Shown piece after piece: positions 43,497 through 53,015 of a stretch of DNA of 64,000 nucleotides. Source of the DNA: CAXBGS01 sp963975425. Lineage in GTDB: Bacteria > Planctomycetota > Planctomycetia > Pirellulales > Pirellulaceae. The first letter of the stretch is position 1. Each line of letters begins with the position of its first letter. Where the stretch lies: NCBI GenBank assembly GCA_963975425.1, contig CAXBGS010000002.1:310001-374000 (forward strand). Direction: 5' to 3'. Under the pieces are notes generated by a model, which saw only the letters and a list, made by a program, of their open reading frames with translations, was not told the origin of the DNA and searched no databases. A program made the translations under genes and the position numbers.

Positions 43497-46118
43497 ATGC
43501 TAAAGCGACGGGATACCGTTTTCGTGCCGATCGCGGTGATCATGTTTTTGTGCCTGCCCTTCACTGCGAGCGCACAGTCATACACCCCCGGCGAGAAAGT
43601 CGACAAGAACTTCGAAGACTTTGCTAAACCGTTTCTTGCCACGCATTGCTTGGACTGTCACGGTGATGTTGCCCCCGAGGGCGACCTCTCGCTGCATGAC
43701 CTCGGTCCGATTGATGAAGTCAACGCTGGTATCTGGCATAGTGTGTGGGCGCAGGTCACCTTGAAAGAGATGCCACCGAGCGATGCGGAACAACCAGAAG
43801 TTGTCGATCGCTTGCTGTTTTCGGATTGGATCGTCGGCGAGCTAACCGAGGCGATGCGTGACAAAGGCGGTTTCCATGACCACCTCGATCCGACGAAAGC
43901 AAACTTCGTCGATCATGATCTGCTATTCGGACCACTACCCGATGGCATCAAGCTTGTTCCCCCGTCGTCGCCGGCACGGATATGGCGTGTGACTCCGCAG
44001 GAACACATCACGCGCCTGAACGAACTGATCAATACAGAACCGGAATTCGATCCTTCGAAACCTGGACTTCGCGCCCACGGCGATGCCGTCCCGACCAATC
44101 ACGGCGGTGAACTCAAGCTGTATTTTGGCACCGATCGCATCATCTATTGGCAGGGCGGAACGGTGGCCTATGCGACGTCTGTCAAGAGCGTCCCCGCGGT
44201 CCTGTCGTCGGCACGCAAGCATGGGCTGGAAAACTATCCCGACTTCTATTCGGTCAATAGTGCCGAAGCCACGCAAATCATGGGCGTTGCCCACGACATC
44301 ATTCAATACATGGCCAAAGGGCCGCTGAGCATTGCGAAGCCGTATCAGATCACCGACGATCCGGATTCGATCGCCGATAAGATGCAAGGTGACATTCGCG
44401 GCTTACCGACCAGCATTGTTTACAACACCAAGGTCGTTCGTCCACTGACCCCCGTCTATGACCTGATGAACGAAGAGGGCGTTTCCGACGAACGATTGCG
44501 CCACGCGGTTGAATACCTCTTCGAAGCGCTGACCTTTCGACCGCCCAGTAAGAGCGAGCGGAATGAATACTTGCGGATAGTGAAACAATCGATCGACAAA
44601 CTTGGCAAAGAAGACGGCGTCGTTCTCGGCCTGTCAGCGATCTTCCTTGACCGCGACGCGTTGTTTCGACCAGAACTTGCCCTCGACGGCGAACCGGATC
44701 AACACAATCGCGTCATGATGCAAGATTGGGAATTGGGCTTGGCCGTCAATCACGCGCTGCGCTACATCAAGCCGGACGAACAACTGTACGAAGCCATCGT
44801 CGATGGTCGAATGCGTACCAGGCAGGACGTGCGGCGCGAAGTCGAGCGGATGCTGGCCGACGATAGTATCCGCAAGCCTCGACTACTGCGTTTCTTTCGC
44901 GATTTCTTTGACTATGACCTGGGCGGATATATCTGCAAGGACGCGAAAGCCCTCGTCGATACAGGCGTCAGCACCAGAGGAAATGCGCACTACCGATCCA
45001 TGTTCGACGCAACGGCTAGCACGGATCGGTTGGTCGAGCTGATTCTGCAAGACGACAAGGATGTCCTGAAGCAGCTGTTGACGACCAACAAAGTTGTGGC
45101 CACCGATAACCGCGCAGCCACGAATACCGTCGTGCCCGTCAAGAGTGACAATATCTACTTCGGACGGCTGCGAACCAAGGAAGAAAAAGCCGCTGCAGAA
45201 GCCGCCGCGGAAAAGGCAGAAGCAGAACGAACCAAGCAAGATGCGGCCGCATTAGAAATCGCCGAAAATGAATTAGCCGAGCTTGAGGCATGGCTGAAAG
45301 CTAACCCTGGCGACGAGAAGAAAAAGAAAGCGGAACTCGCGAAGAAAGAGCGGGCGGTCAAGACGGCGAAAAACCGATTGGCGGCATCAAAGAAGCGACG
45401 TCGAGATGAAAATTTCAGCGTCGAGAGATCTAAACTTACTGGCCCCAAGATCTACGCACGTGTCAGTCGACGCAGCTTTGGCTCGGGCTCGATGGAGCCC
45501 GATCGCATTCTGGCAACGGTACCCGAAAACCAACGTATGGGAATCCTCACTCATCCCAGCTGGCTTGTTTCCCATTCGGATGCGATGGACAACCATGCCA
45601 TCCGCCGAGGCAAGTGGATTCGCGAACGCCTGTTGGGAGGCGGCATTCCGGACGTGCCAATCACCGTCGACGCCATGCTGCCCGACGAACCCCAGAACAC
45701 GCTTCGCGAACGCATGCGGGTCACGCGCGAAGAATATTGCTGGACCTGCCACAAGAAAATGGATCCACTGGGATTGCCGTTTGAGATGTACAACCACGCG
45801 GGTATTTACAGAGAAGTCGAACTGGATAAACCCGTTGACACCACGGGCGAAGTGATCGATAGCGGCGACCCCGAACTCGACGGACCGGTCGAAAATGCCT
45901 TAGAGATGATCGACCGATTGGCCGACAGCGAACGTGTCAAGCAAGTCTTCGTTCGCCACGCGTTTCGTTTTTGGATGGGACGCAACGAAACGATCAACGA
46001 CGCTCCCGTGCTGCAAGATGCCTATCAGGCGTATGAAGAGAACGGCGGCAGCATGAAAGCCCTACTCGTCTCGCTATTGACGTCTGACGCGTTTCTGTAT
46101 CGCAAAGTCGAACGGTAG
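43497..46118 (+). CDS. planctomycete cytochrome c, DUF1592/DUF1588/DUF1585 protein
   Basis: 873 residues with a signal peptide (PIAVIMFLCLPFTASA). A first heme motif C51LDCH55 lies in THCLDCHGDVAPEGDLSL (planctomycete cytochrome C domain) and a second, CWTCH, near residue 748 in the DUF1588 part (YCWTCHKKMDPLGLPFEMYN). DUF1592 spans about 380-560 and DUF1585 the C-terminus (RFWMGRNETINDAP). Between about 560 and 640 there is an Ala/Glu/Lys-rich coiled coil not needed for the core. It probably pairs with the DUF1552 protein in an exported redox complex of unknown substrate. Confidence 0.92.
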   Translation: MLKRRDTVFVPIAVIMFLCLPFTASAQSYTPGEKVDKNFEDFAKPFLATHCLDCHGDVAPEGDLSLHDLGPIDEVNAGIWHSVWAQVTLKEMPPSDAEQPEVVDRLLFSDWIVGELTEAMRDKGGFHDHLDPTKANFVDHDLLFGPLPDGIKLVPPSSPARIWRVTPQEHITRLNELINTEPEFDPSKPGLRAHGDAVPTNHGGELKLYFGTDRIIYWQGGTVAYATSVKSVPAVLSSARKHGLENYPDFYSVNSAEATQIMGVAHDIIQYMAKGPLSIAKPYQITDDPDSIADKMQGDIRGLPTSIVYNTKVVRPLTPVYDLMNEEGVSDERLRHAVEYLFEALTFRPPSKSERNEYLRIVKQSIDKLGKEDGVVLGLSAIFLDRDALFRPELALDGEPDQHNRVMMQDWELGLAVNHALRYIKPDEQLYEAIVDGRMRTRQDVRREVERMLADDSIRKPRLLRFFRDFFDYDLGGYICKDAKALVDTGVSTRGNAHYRSMFDATASTDRLVELILQDDKDVLKQLLTTNKVVATDNRAATNTVVPVKSDNIYFGRLRTKEEKAAAEAAAEKAEAERTKQDAAALEIAENELAELEAWLKANPGDEKKKKAELAKKERAVKTAKNRLAASKKRRRDENFSVERSKLTGPKIYARVSRRSFGSGSMEPDRILATVPENQRMGILTHPSWLVSHSDAMDNHAIRRGKWIRERLLGGGIPDVPITVDAMLPDEPQNTLRERMRVTREEYCWTCHKKMDPLGLPFEMYNHAGIYREVELDKPVDTTGEVIDSGDPELDGPVENALEMIDRLADSERVKQVFVRHAFRFWMGRNETINDAPVLQDAYQAYEENGGSMKALLVSLLTSDAFLYRKVER

Positions 46119-46489
46119 CTTCTCGATCTGTAAGATGAACCGGCAAGCCGCCGGACCAGACGGTCGGCTTATCAGCTTAGGCCGTTTCTGCAGCACCGGC
46201 TTGCATCGCATGATTGGCCTGCATAACTTAATTGGCCTGCATATGCGACTGAGATTCTTGGTTCGTCGATTTCCGACTCTCGTGTCCGCACTACACTGAC
46301 GCCATGCCGCAGCGACGCGTCCGGGGTGTGGCGTCGTTCGTCGACCTCGCTTGATGAGGTGGTTGCTTGACGCCGCCGGCATGGCCAAGAGGGCGAACAG
46401 CGTTGGTGCATACGTGTCGATGAATCGGAATGCATTTCGATTTTCACAGTGCCTTATTCTTCCTTCGATTTGCTAAAGGTGAGCCGCAA
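46119..46489. other. 371-base gap before the PEP-CTERM gene
   Basis: No gene seen. Just after the preceding stop there is a weak dyad (AAGCCG at 46145, CGGCTT at 46165). An 18-base-period duplication follows at 46213. The right end carries the ribosome-binding site AAAGGTGAG of the next gene. Confidence 0.5.
46213..46242. repeat. 12-base word repeated with 18-base period
   Basis: ATTGGCCTGCAT occurs at 46213-46224 and again at 46231-46242. Confidence 0.85.
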
Positions 46490-47158
46490 ATGGTCTTCAA
46501 GAAACAGAGAACCGCGCCCCATTGGTTGAAGACGCTGGGTTTCAGGACGCTGAGTTGTTTCGTCGTTCTTTATCTCTGTTTCGTAACGCAGACAACGACG
46601 GCCGCCCCGGTTGTCTATCTGAACATTGCAAACATCACGGTGGAAGTCGGCGCAGGCACATCACCGGGTACCTTTAACAATACGTTTTCCGGCGGAACCA
46701 TCGACAAGGTAATCGATGCTCCGTCCGCAGATGCCGAGGAATTTCATAATCAGTCCACTCACATCTGGTATACCGCAAGCAATCCTGGGGGCGGTTTAGA
46801 GCTACGATTCGATTTCCAGCGAAACTATGACATAACGACTCTGCACTTCTGGAATTACACCGGCGAAAGTTACGATGTGGACAACGTCGATTTTACTTTT
46901 TTTAACAGCGCCCAAGCAGAAGTGGGCTCGCTATCGATCACGCCTTCTCTTGGAACCAGCCCTGGAATCCGCGCCGAGGATATTCCCCTGGCCGCACCGT
47001 TGAACGTTCGTTATGTGAACGCGTTTCTGAGCGGAAGCAATCGAGAAGTGGATTTCCAGAACATTGGATTCACCGCAGGTGTTTCTGTGCCAGAACCGGC
47101 AGCAACACTATTCTTGGCCGTGACCCTAGCTGCGGCGACATGCCGGCGGCGGCGTTAA
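46490..47158 (+). CDS. PEP-CTERM sorting-domain protein
   Basis: 222 residues from ATG 46490, which has AAAGGTGAG six bases upstream; the open frame extends 20 residues further without support. A signal peptide (FVVLYLCFVTQTTTAA) is followed by a beta-rich extracellular part of about 160 residues with no family I recognise. The end, VPEPAATLFLAVTLAAATCRRRR, is a PEP-CTERM tail: VPEP, a hydrophobic helix and a basic cluster. Such proteins are processed by an exosortase at the cell surface; none is encoded in this window. Confidence 0.85.
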   Translation: MVFKKQRTAPHWLKTLGFRTLSCFVVLYLCFVTQTTTAAPVVYLNIANITVEVGAGTSPGTFNNTFSGGTIDKVIDAPSADAEEFHNQSTHIWYTASNPGGGLELRFDFQRNYDITTLHFWNYTGESYDVDNVDFTFFNSAQAEVGSLSITPSLGTSPGIRAEDIPLAAPLNVRYVNAFLSGSNREVDFQNIGFTAGVSVPEPAATLFLAVTLAAATCRRRR

Positions 47159-47196
47159 ATAGACGCGAAACCGTCGGGATGCCAGCGCTGACTGTC

Positions 47197-48231
47197 TCAC
47201 TGAACTAGTGTCTTGAGGATGCGATCGTTCCAGCTGTCGACAACGAACAGCGTTCCGTCACTGCCAATACAGACTCCATGCGGACGGCGTAACTGTTGTT
47301 TCGTGCGGATCGAACTCACCGTTTGAGTGCTGGGATCATAAACGCGGATGATATTATTGCCATCATCGGCGATAAACACTTTTCCATCGCCGGCAATGCT
47401 CAAGTGTTTCGGGCTGTTGAAACTGGCGTCCAGCGCGTGACCGTCTTGGGCACCCTTCTTTCCGGTGCCGGCGACGGTAACGATGGTTCCGTCTGGACGA
47501 ACCACGCGCAGTGCGTGGCCACTGCGTTCTAAGATATAGACATGCCCGGCGTCATCGACGGCGACCGCGCGAGGATCGATCAACGGACTTTCTGTTGCAA
47601 TGTCTCCGTCGGCCGGGACGCCTTTCTGACCGTTGCCCGCGATTGTCCGCACGATCTTTGTTTCCATATCGATCGCCCGAACACGGCGGTTTTTGAGATC
47701 TGCAAGAAAAAGCTGTTTGTAATCCGGTGAAAAACTAACACACATCACGAAGTCAAACATTGCTTCGGTGGCCGGCCCGTCGTCACCGCGGTAGCCAGCC
47801 GTGCCCGTCCCCGCAAACGTTTCGATGGCGCCGGTCGATGCGCTGATTTTTCGGACACAGTGATTCCACGCGTCCGACACATAAATGTCTCCTTCAGGCG
47901 TGACGGCAACATTGTGGATCCCGTCAAAGGTTGCTTTGCCCGCTGGCCCTCCATCACCCGCGTACCCTCTGCTGCCATCGCCGGCAATCACTGCCAGAGT
48001 CCCATCGACATCACGACGCAGCACGCGTCCTCCAGCCAATTCGCCGATGTACATTTTGCCTTGAGCGTCGAAATCGATCCCCAGTGGGTTGTCGGTTTGC
48101 ACCGCATTGCCGTCGATATCTTTATCGACGATCACGACCATGCGTTGCTCTTGTGCCCAACCACAAGCACCACAAAGGCAACTGACAACGAAAATACCGA
48201 CACACACGATCAGTCGAACGGCTCGATTCAT
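47197..48231 (-). CDS. exported NHL-repeat beta-propeller protein
   Basis: 344 residues from ATG 48231 (MNRAVRLIVCVGIFVVSCLC), a signal peptide. NHL-type blades are clear: GIDFDAQGKMYIGEL, DGIHNVAVTPEGDIYVSDAW, AVAVDDAGHVYILERSGH, and HGVCIGSDGTLFVVDSWNDR, with AGDGSRGYAGDGGPA and AGTGTAGYRGDDGPA linkers. Six blades are likely. It is probably a periplasmic or surface binding or lyase-like propeller; no catalytic residues are recognised. It converges on the PEP-CTERM gene with only 38 bases between the stops. Confidence 0.85.
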   Translation of the reverse strand: MNRAVRLIVCVGIFVVSCLCGACGWAQEQRMVVIVDKDIDGNAVQTDNPLGIDFDAQGKMYIGELAGGRVLRRDVDGTLAVIAGDGSRGYAGDGGPAGKATFDGIHNVAVTPEGDIYVSDAWNHCVRKISASTGAIETFAGTGTAGYRGDDGPATEAMFDFVMCVSFSPDYKQLFLADLKNRRVRAIDMETKIVRTIAGNGQKGVPADGDIATESPLIDPRAVAVDDAGHVYILERSGHALRVVRPDGTIVTVAGTGKKGAQDGHALDASFNSPKHLSIAGDGKVFIADDGNNIIRVYDPSTQTVSSIRTKQQLRRPHGVCIGSDGTLFVVDSWNDRILKTLVQ

Positions 48232-48243
48232 GCCAAATACTCC

Positions 48244-48277
48244 GTGTGATGAAACCGGTGTGATGAAACCGGTGTGG
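48244..48277. repeat. 14-base tandem duplication
   Basis: GTGTGATGAAACCG at 48244-48257 and 48258-48271, then a partial GTGTGG, just upstream of the NHL gene start. Confidence 0.9.
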
Positions 48278-48377
48278 GGCACTGCGGCACCCTGCGAGCG
48301 CAGCAACTCATTCTAAATTTGCAGTCGCCGCGGCGCTGCAGTTCGCCACGCTGCAGTCCGTTACGATTGCGTGGATA

Positions 48378-51300
48378 TCATTTTGCAAACATTTCGTGGT
48401 CCGCGTTGCCTCCGCTGATTAAGTACGCAACCAAATCCATGATTTCGCTCTTGGTCATCCGATTCAGCAATCCCGTCGGCATGGCGGAAACGTCCGATAC
48501 TTCCATCGCTTCGATTTCTTTGCGGTCGATATCGACACGTTTGCTGGGGTTGGTCAGATCGGTGTTCAGCGTGAACATGTCGCCTTTAAGATTGACAACG
48601 ACTCCGGTGTGCACCTCGCCGCTATCGGTCAAGACTTTGACAGACGAGAATTGTTCGTTGATCACCTTGCTGGGATTGACGACCTGGTCCAGCAAATCAT
48701 GTGGCGAGTAGCGTCGGCCCGCCGATGTCAGGTCGGGACCGGTCATCCCACCTTGATCACCGAAACGGTGGCAGGCAAAACATCCGGTTGCTGCAAACAT
48801 GCGTTGGCCAGTGGCAAAGTCACGGTGATGAAGTTCCTTGCGGGCGGCAGCTGAAAGTTCGTCGAGCGTCCATTCGGTCGCCTCTCGCCCTGCGAACACT
48901 TCACCCAGGCTTTCGAGCACGGATTTGGTTTCGGGCTTTTTCGCCAGCAGTTCCGCCATTGATGATTTTTCTGATTCGCTTAGCGACGCGACGGCATCGT
49001 CACGGATGAATTGAATGAATTTTTCGAAGCTCGCACCACCCTTGTAGTTGGCGGCTTTGAGAAACCAGTGGAAATAGTCTTCGCGCAGTTGTGGCGTCCA
49101 ACCATTCTTCAGCATGCGGATGGATCGGGCGTACTGCATCTGCTCTTCCTGAGTCGGTGCGGATTCCATGAGCGAAATGGCTTTCGCGGCTACCGTGGGC
49201 GACTGCAGCCACGCAAGCGTTTCACATAGCAACCAATTTGACTCATAGGAACCGGAGGGAAACAGCGGATCGAATTTCGCAATCAGCTGATCAACCAACT
49301 TTTCGGCCGGACGACCGAACCGATTGAGGATGATTTGAGTGGCCCGAAACAGCGTTTGCTGCTGTTCGGCATTCAGCTGAGAAAGATCAATCGACGTCAC
49401 CGCGTTGAGCAGCCTGTCTCGCATTTCCGTATCGACTTCGTCGGTTTCCTCACGGTGCTGAGGACAGGCCCCTGCGACGCGAGCGAGAGCCAGCAACGCT
49501 TCGACTTGCGTTGCAGGAACTTCCTCGTTCAAAGCTTTACTCGCCCACTGGTCGACCGGTTGATGTTCGATGGCCGTGCGTGCCGCGAACCGGATAAAAC
49601 GGTCCTCATCACTGAGATAAGACCAGGCAGTGGCGACAGCGTCGATGTCTTGTTTGCCGTGAAAAGCCTCCAGCATGCGCCGCGTGTCTCTTGCGACGTT
49701 TTTCGTCGGTTCTGGGTCGGCCGGCGCGGTAGATTCGTCGCCCACGTAAGTGACTCGGTACAATCCCGACTGAACTTTTCTGCCCCCGATCGTAAAGTAC
49801 ATCGCCCCGTCACCTGGATGAATAATGGCGTCAGTGATAGGCAAAGGCGCGCCGGTAACGAATTCTTCTTTGCTTGCCGTGTAGGACGATCCGTCGGGTT
49901 TCAGGTGCACGGCGTACAACTTTCCCCAGCTCCAGTCCAACGCATAAAACGCGTTCTGATATTTAGCGGGAAACTTCGCGCCGTATCCGAAAGTCACGCC
50001 GGTCGGTGATCCGGGACCGATATCCAGTACGGCCGGCAGATTATCGGCGTAAAACGGCATGCGTTTGCCCGCGCCATTGCGCCAACCGAATTCAGCGCCA
50101 CTGACAACATGACAGATCCGCGTCGGCCGGTACCACGGCGTGTTGAAGTCGTATTCCATGTCGGCGTCGTACGTGAATAGTTCACCGTCACGATTAACCG
50201 CAGCGTCGAAAATATTCCGAAAACCGTTCGCAACCGCCTCAAACGTTTTTCCATCCGGTGTGACTCGATAGATGATGCCGCCTGGCGCCAAAACGCCTCG
50301 ATTGTGGCCTCGACCATCGGGCATGCTAGGCAGCAAATGATCTTCACCCCAGACCTGACGAACCGGCGATGAATCTGCGATGTCGGTTAGCTTTGCATTG
50401 TTGCCGGTCACCAGATAGAGAGCCTTGCCATCGGGCGTGGGTACAACCGCATGCACCCCATGGTCGCCTCTCGCTTCCATCGCTCGCAGCAGTTCGACTT
50501 TGTCAAGCTGATCGTCGTTGTCGCTGTCAGTGATCCGGTAAAGTCCGCTTGGAATCTTTTTCTCGTAATCATTCACCCCGACGTACAAAGCGCCGAAAGC
50601 CCAGACCATTCCGTTGACGGCTCGAATTTCGGCCGGGACGCGCTGGATATCCGCTGCGTTGAGGACGCTGCCCGGTGCTGGTGGAGTGATTCGATACATC
50701 GCGCCAAATTGATCGCTAACAAGGATGCGTCCCTTGTCATCGGTACAGAGATTGACCCACGATCCTTGCTGTTCTGCGGGCACAGAATAGAGCAACTCCA
50801 CTTTGAACCCCTTGGCCGCCGTGATGCGATCAACAGGAGTCGCTTTGTTTTCGCCGATCGCAGGCCCGGCCACTAATCCAGGACGCTTGACGGGCTTAGC
50901 TGCCGACGGGTTCGTTTTCGCCGCTGGAGGATTCGCATTCGCTTTTCTTGCGGCATTCGCTGCATTCTTCGCGGCCGCGTTGGCTTTGCGCTTTGCGTTT
51001 CCAGGCGTCTGGGCAGCGGCCGGCTTCTTCTTCACCGGTCGCTTTTTCGCGGCTCGACTAGGAACCTTTTCCGCGTCCGCGGGAATGGGAGCATCGGCGA
51101 GCGAGAGCAATCCACCCGCGGGAAGATGCTTGATTTGAATATCTTTGACCTGCACACGCATCGCAGGACCACGGTGCACTTGCAGCGCGACAATTCCCTT
51201 CATCAGACGACCATCGGTATGGTGATCGATGATTTCTGCACAAACTTTTCCGTTCAACTTGTGCACAAGTTTGTTGCCAACGGCAATGACTTCGAATGTG

Positions 51301-51785
51301 TTCCAATCATCGATTTGAATTTGCTGGATTGGTCCGGTCGAACCCGCGATCCATTTCTCGCCCGCTTCATCGACGAACACCTTTTGGCCGTGCATGGCGA
51401 CGATGCCGCGACCACGCTCGTGATACAGCATGCCATTGTTTTCGGGCTTTGGATGGATATCGCATTGGTATCCAGCAACCACATATTCGCCCTCATCTTC
51501 CAACTGGGCCGAACGGTATTGAATGCCCGAATTGCTGTTGCCGATCAGTCGAACTTCGGCACGCAAATGAAAGTTCTCAACTTCGCCATCCCAGATCAGG
51601 AATTTGTTGTACGGCAACGGCGCCTCGTCGGTGGTCACGCCGGTGATCGCACCATCCTGGACCGACCAAAGTTTCGTGTCGCCGACCCATCCGTCCAAGC
51701 TCTTGCCGTCAAAAATCGGCTTGAAGTCTGTATCTTCTGCGAGCAGTTGACTGCACAGCAGGCAGATCAAACAACTTGTCATCAT
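48378..51785 (-). CDS. DUF1080 / propeller dehydrogenase / HEAT / heme fusion protein
   Basis: 1135 residues from ATG 51785 (MMTSCLICLLCSQLLAEDTD), a signal peptide; longer frames overlap the next gene. Residues about 20-235 are DUF1080 (IFDGKSLDGWVGDTKLWSV, GNSNSGIQYRSAQ, GYQCDIHPKPEN). A Lys/Ala/Pro/Asn-rich linker spans about 240-312. Then comes a PQQ-like propeller dehydrogenase (LLYSVPAEQQGSWVNL, NGMVWAFGALYVGVND, YDADMEYDFNTPWYRP), HEAT-like helices, and a heme domain with CFACH near residue 1003 (GGMTGPDLTSAGRRY). One chain thus joins a 3-keto-glycoside hydrolase to a dehydrogenase with its electron outlet. Confidence 0.9.
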   Translation of the reverse strand: MMTSCLICLLCSQLLAEDTDFKPIFDGKSLDGWVGDTKLWSVQDGAITGVTTDEAPLPYNKFLIWDGEVENFHLRAEVRLIGNSNSGIQYRSAQLEDEGEYVVAGYQCDIHPKPENNGMLYHERGRGIVAMHGQKVFVDEAGEKWIAGSTGPIQQIQIDDWNTFEVIAVGNKLVHKLNGKVCAEIIDHHTDGRLMKGIVALQVHRGPAMRVQVKDIQIKHLPAGGLLSLADAPIPADAEKVPSRAAKKRPVKKKPAAAQTPGNAKRKANAAAKNAANAARKANANPPAAKTNPSAAKPVKRPGLVAGPAIGENKATPVDRITAAKGFKVELLYSVPAEQQGSWVNLCTDDKGRILVSDQFGAMYRITPPAPGSVLNAADIQRVPAEIRAVNGMVWAFGALYVGVNDYEKKIPSGLYRITDSDNDDQLDKVELLRAMEARGDHGVHAVVPTPDGKALYLVTGNNAKLTDIADSSPVRQVWGEDHLLPSMPDGRGHNRGVLAPGGIIYRVTPDGKTFEAVANGFRNIFDAAVNRDGELFTYDADMEYDFNTPWYRPTRICHVVSGAEFGWRNGAGKRMPFYADNLPAVLDIGPGSPTGVTFGYGAKFPAKYQNAFYALDWSWGKLYAVHLKPDGSSYTASKEEFVTGAPLPITDAIIHPGDGAMYFTIGGRKVQSGLYRVTYVGDESTAPADPEPTKNVARDTRRMLEAFHGKQDIDAVATAWSYLSDEDRFIRFAARTAIEHQPVDQWASKALNEEVPATQVEALLALARVAGACPQHREETDEVDTEMRDRLLNAVTSIDLSQLNAEQQQTLFRATQIILNRFGRPAEKLVDQLIAKFDPLFPSGSYESNWLLCETLAWLQSPTVAAKAISLMESAPTQEEQMQYARSIRMLKNGWTPQLREDYFHWFLKAANYKGGASFEKFIQFIRDDAVASLSESEKSSMAELLAKKPETKSVLESLGEVFAGREATEWTLDELSAAARKELHHRDFATGQRMFAATGCFACHRFGDQGGMTGPDLTSAGRRYSPHDLLDQVVNPSKVINEQFSSVKVLTDSGEVHTGVVVNLKGDMFTLNTDLTNPSKRVDIDRKEIEAMEVSDVSAMPTGLLNRMTKSEIMDLVAYLISGGNADHEMFAK

Positions 51786-51999
51786 GATTCGATAGCGATA
51801 GCGCACGAGTTGGGTCTCCGGGTCATTCTTTTGATGTGAGTCTGCGAACGGGCACTTGGAACGCGTGTGCCGCAGGAATGCGGGTGCGTCTGTGGCCGGC
51901 AGTTTGCAATAGGTGGGAAAGACTATCCTAACTGAACACGACGAAATGTGAGACGCATGTCCATTGGTGCCAGCCGGAAAAACGAAAAATCGCCCGAAT

Positions 52000-52950
52000 T
52001 CAACGCAAGCGGTGTGCCGGGATACCGTACACCCTGATCGCATTGTCTCGCATCCCTTTTTTGACGGCCGAGTCGCCCTTCTCGCTCAAGAACGCTTTGA
52101 CGATTCTGACAACGTCGTCGACCTTCCCAAAGTGAGCCGACACACCCCAGTTGGTTGCAAAAATGACGCGATCCTCGCCAAACGTGTCAAAGCAATGTTC
52201 AAGCACGGGGCGGTAAAAGTCGACCTCGGTCGGTGCGGTCTCTTCGAAGGGTTTCGTGCCAGCGAAATTGATAATGCTGGATATCTTCATGTAAACGTTA
52301 GACAGTTCCGCACAATCAGTCACGGCATTTTTCCAAACTTGGTCAATGGTCCCATCGACCATCCTCGCGCGGAAACAGTGGTTGATGACGATTTTCAGCT
52401 CAGGGAATTCGCTTGCAAGCCTGACGACATCGGCTGCCTGCGTGGGATCGACGAGCAGGTCGACGACCATCCCATCAGACTGCAACCGCCTTAGATGCGT
52501 CTTTGCTGTATCATCGTCGAGGTAACCCGCCAATTCGTTCAGTCGAAATCGATAGCCATTTAGATAGTCCGTGTTCTTGTAGCGATCGTAAAACTTGACG
52601 AAGTCAGGCGACGAGAGATCGCCACGCGCGACATAGCCGCAGACAAGGTCCGATGTCGCTTGATCGAGTACCCACTCGTTGAACTGTGGCTTGTCTTGGT
52701 CGGCCGCTTCGACCACCAACGTCGACTGAATCCCCAGTCGATCCGCAATCGCCCGGTAATCGTCAGGCGTGACCACATGGCCGAGGCTGTCACGCGGGTC
52801 TCGCGTGATCGCGGCACTCTCAAACGCGATTTGCTCGGCGCCCTTGAAATGTGTGTGCGGATCGATGATCCACGGTTCATCAGCTTGCGCGATCCACGCA
52901 CCGCCGAGCAAGAAAATCGCAGTGGAAAATCGTCGTGTGGTTTTCATCAT
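52000..52950 (-). CDS. exported amidohydrolase-2 family protein
   Basis: 316 residues from ATG 52950 (a second ATG follows at once), with a signal peptide (RRFSTAIFLLGGAWIAQA). The barrel begins IIDPHTHF, giving the HxH metal site, and continues with VVDLLVDPTQ, KIVINHCFRA, and VIFATNWGVSAHFG, the pattern of COG3618/amidohydrolase-2 enzymes acting on lactones or aromatic acids. The substrate is not readable. The gene follows the DUF1080 fusion gene by 214 bases upstream of it, and may belong to the same minus-strand run. Confidence 0.88.
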   Translation of the reverse strand: MMKTTRRFSTAIFLLGGAWIAQADEPWIIDPHTHFKGAEQIAFESAAITRDPRDSLGHVVTPDDYRAIADRLGIQSTLVVEAADQDKPQFNEWVLDQATSDLVCGYVARGDLSSPDFVKFYDRYKNTDYLNGYRFRLNELAGYLDDDTAKTHLRRLQSDGMVVDLLVDPTQAADVVRLASEFPELKIVINHCFRARMVDGTIDQVWKNAVTDCAELSNVYMKISSIINFAGTKPFEETAPTEVDFYRPVLEHCFDTFGEDRVIFATNWGVSAHFGKVDDVVRIVKAFLSEKGDSAVKKGMRDNAIRVYGIPAHRLR

Positions 52951-53015
52951 GTCTCGGGAAGGTCGTACTTTCTCACGAAGGACTTCGCATCGGAACTGCA
53001 AACGGCTGCAGAACG

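Noticed and set aside
49335..50009. 224-aa plus-strand open frame
   Set aside because: Antisense to the DUF1080-propeller-heme gene; no family.
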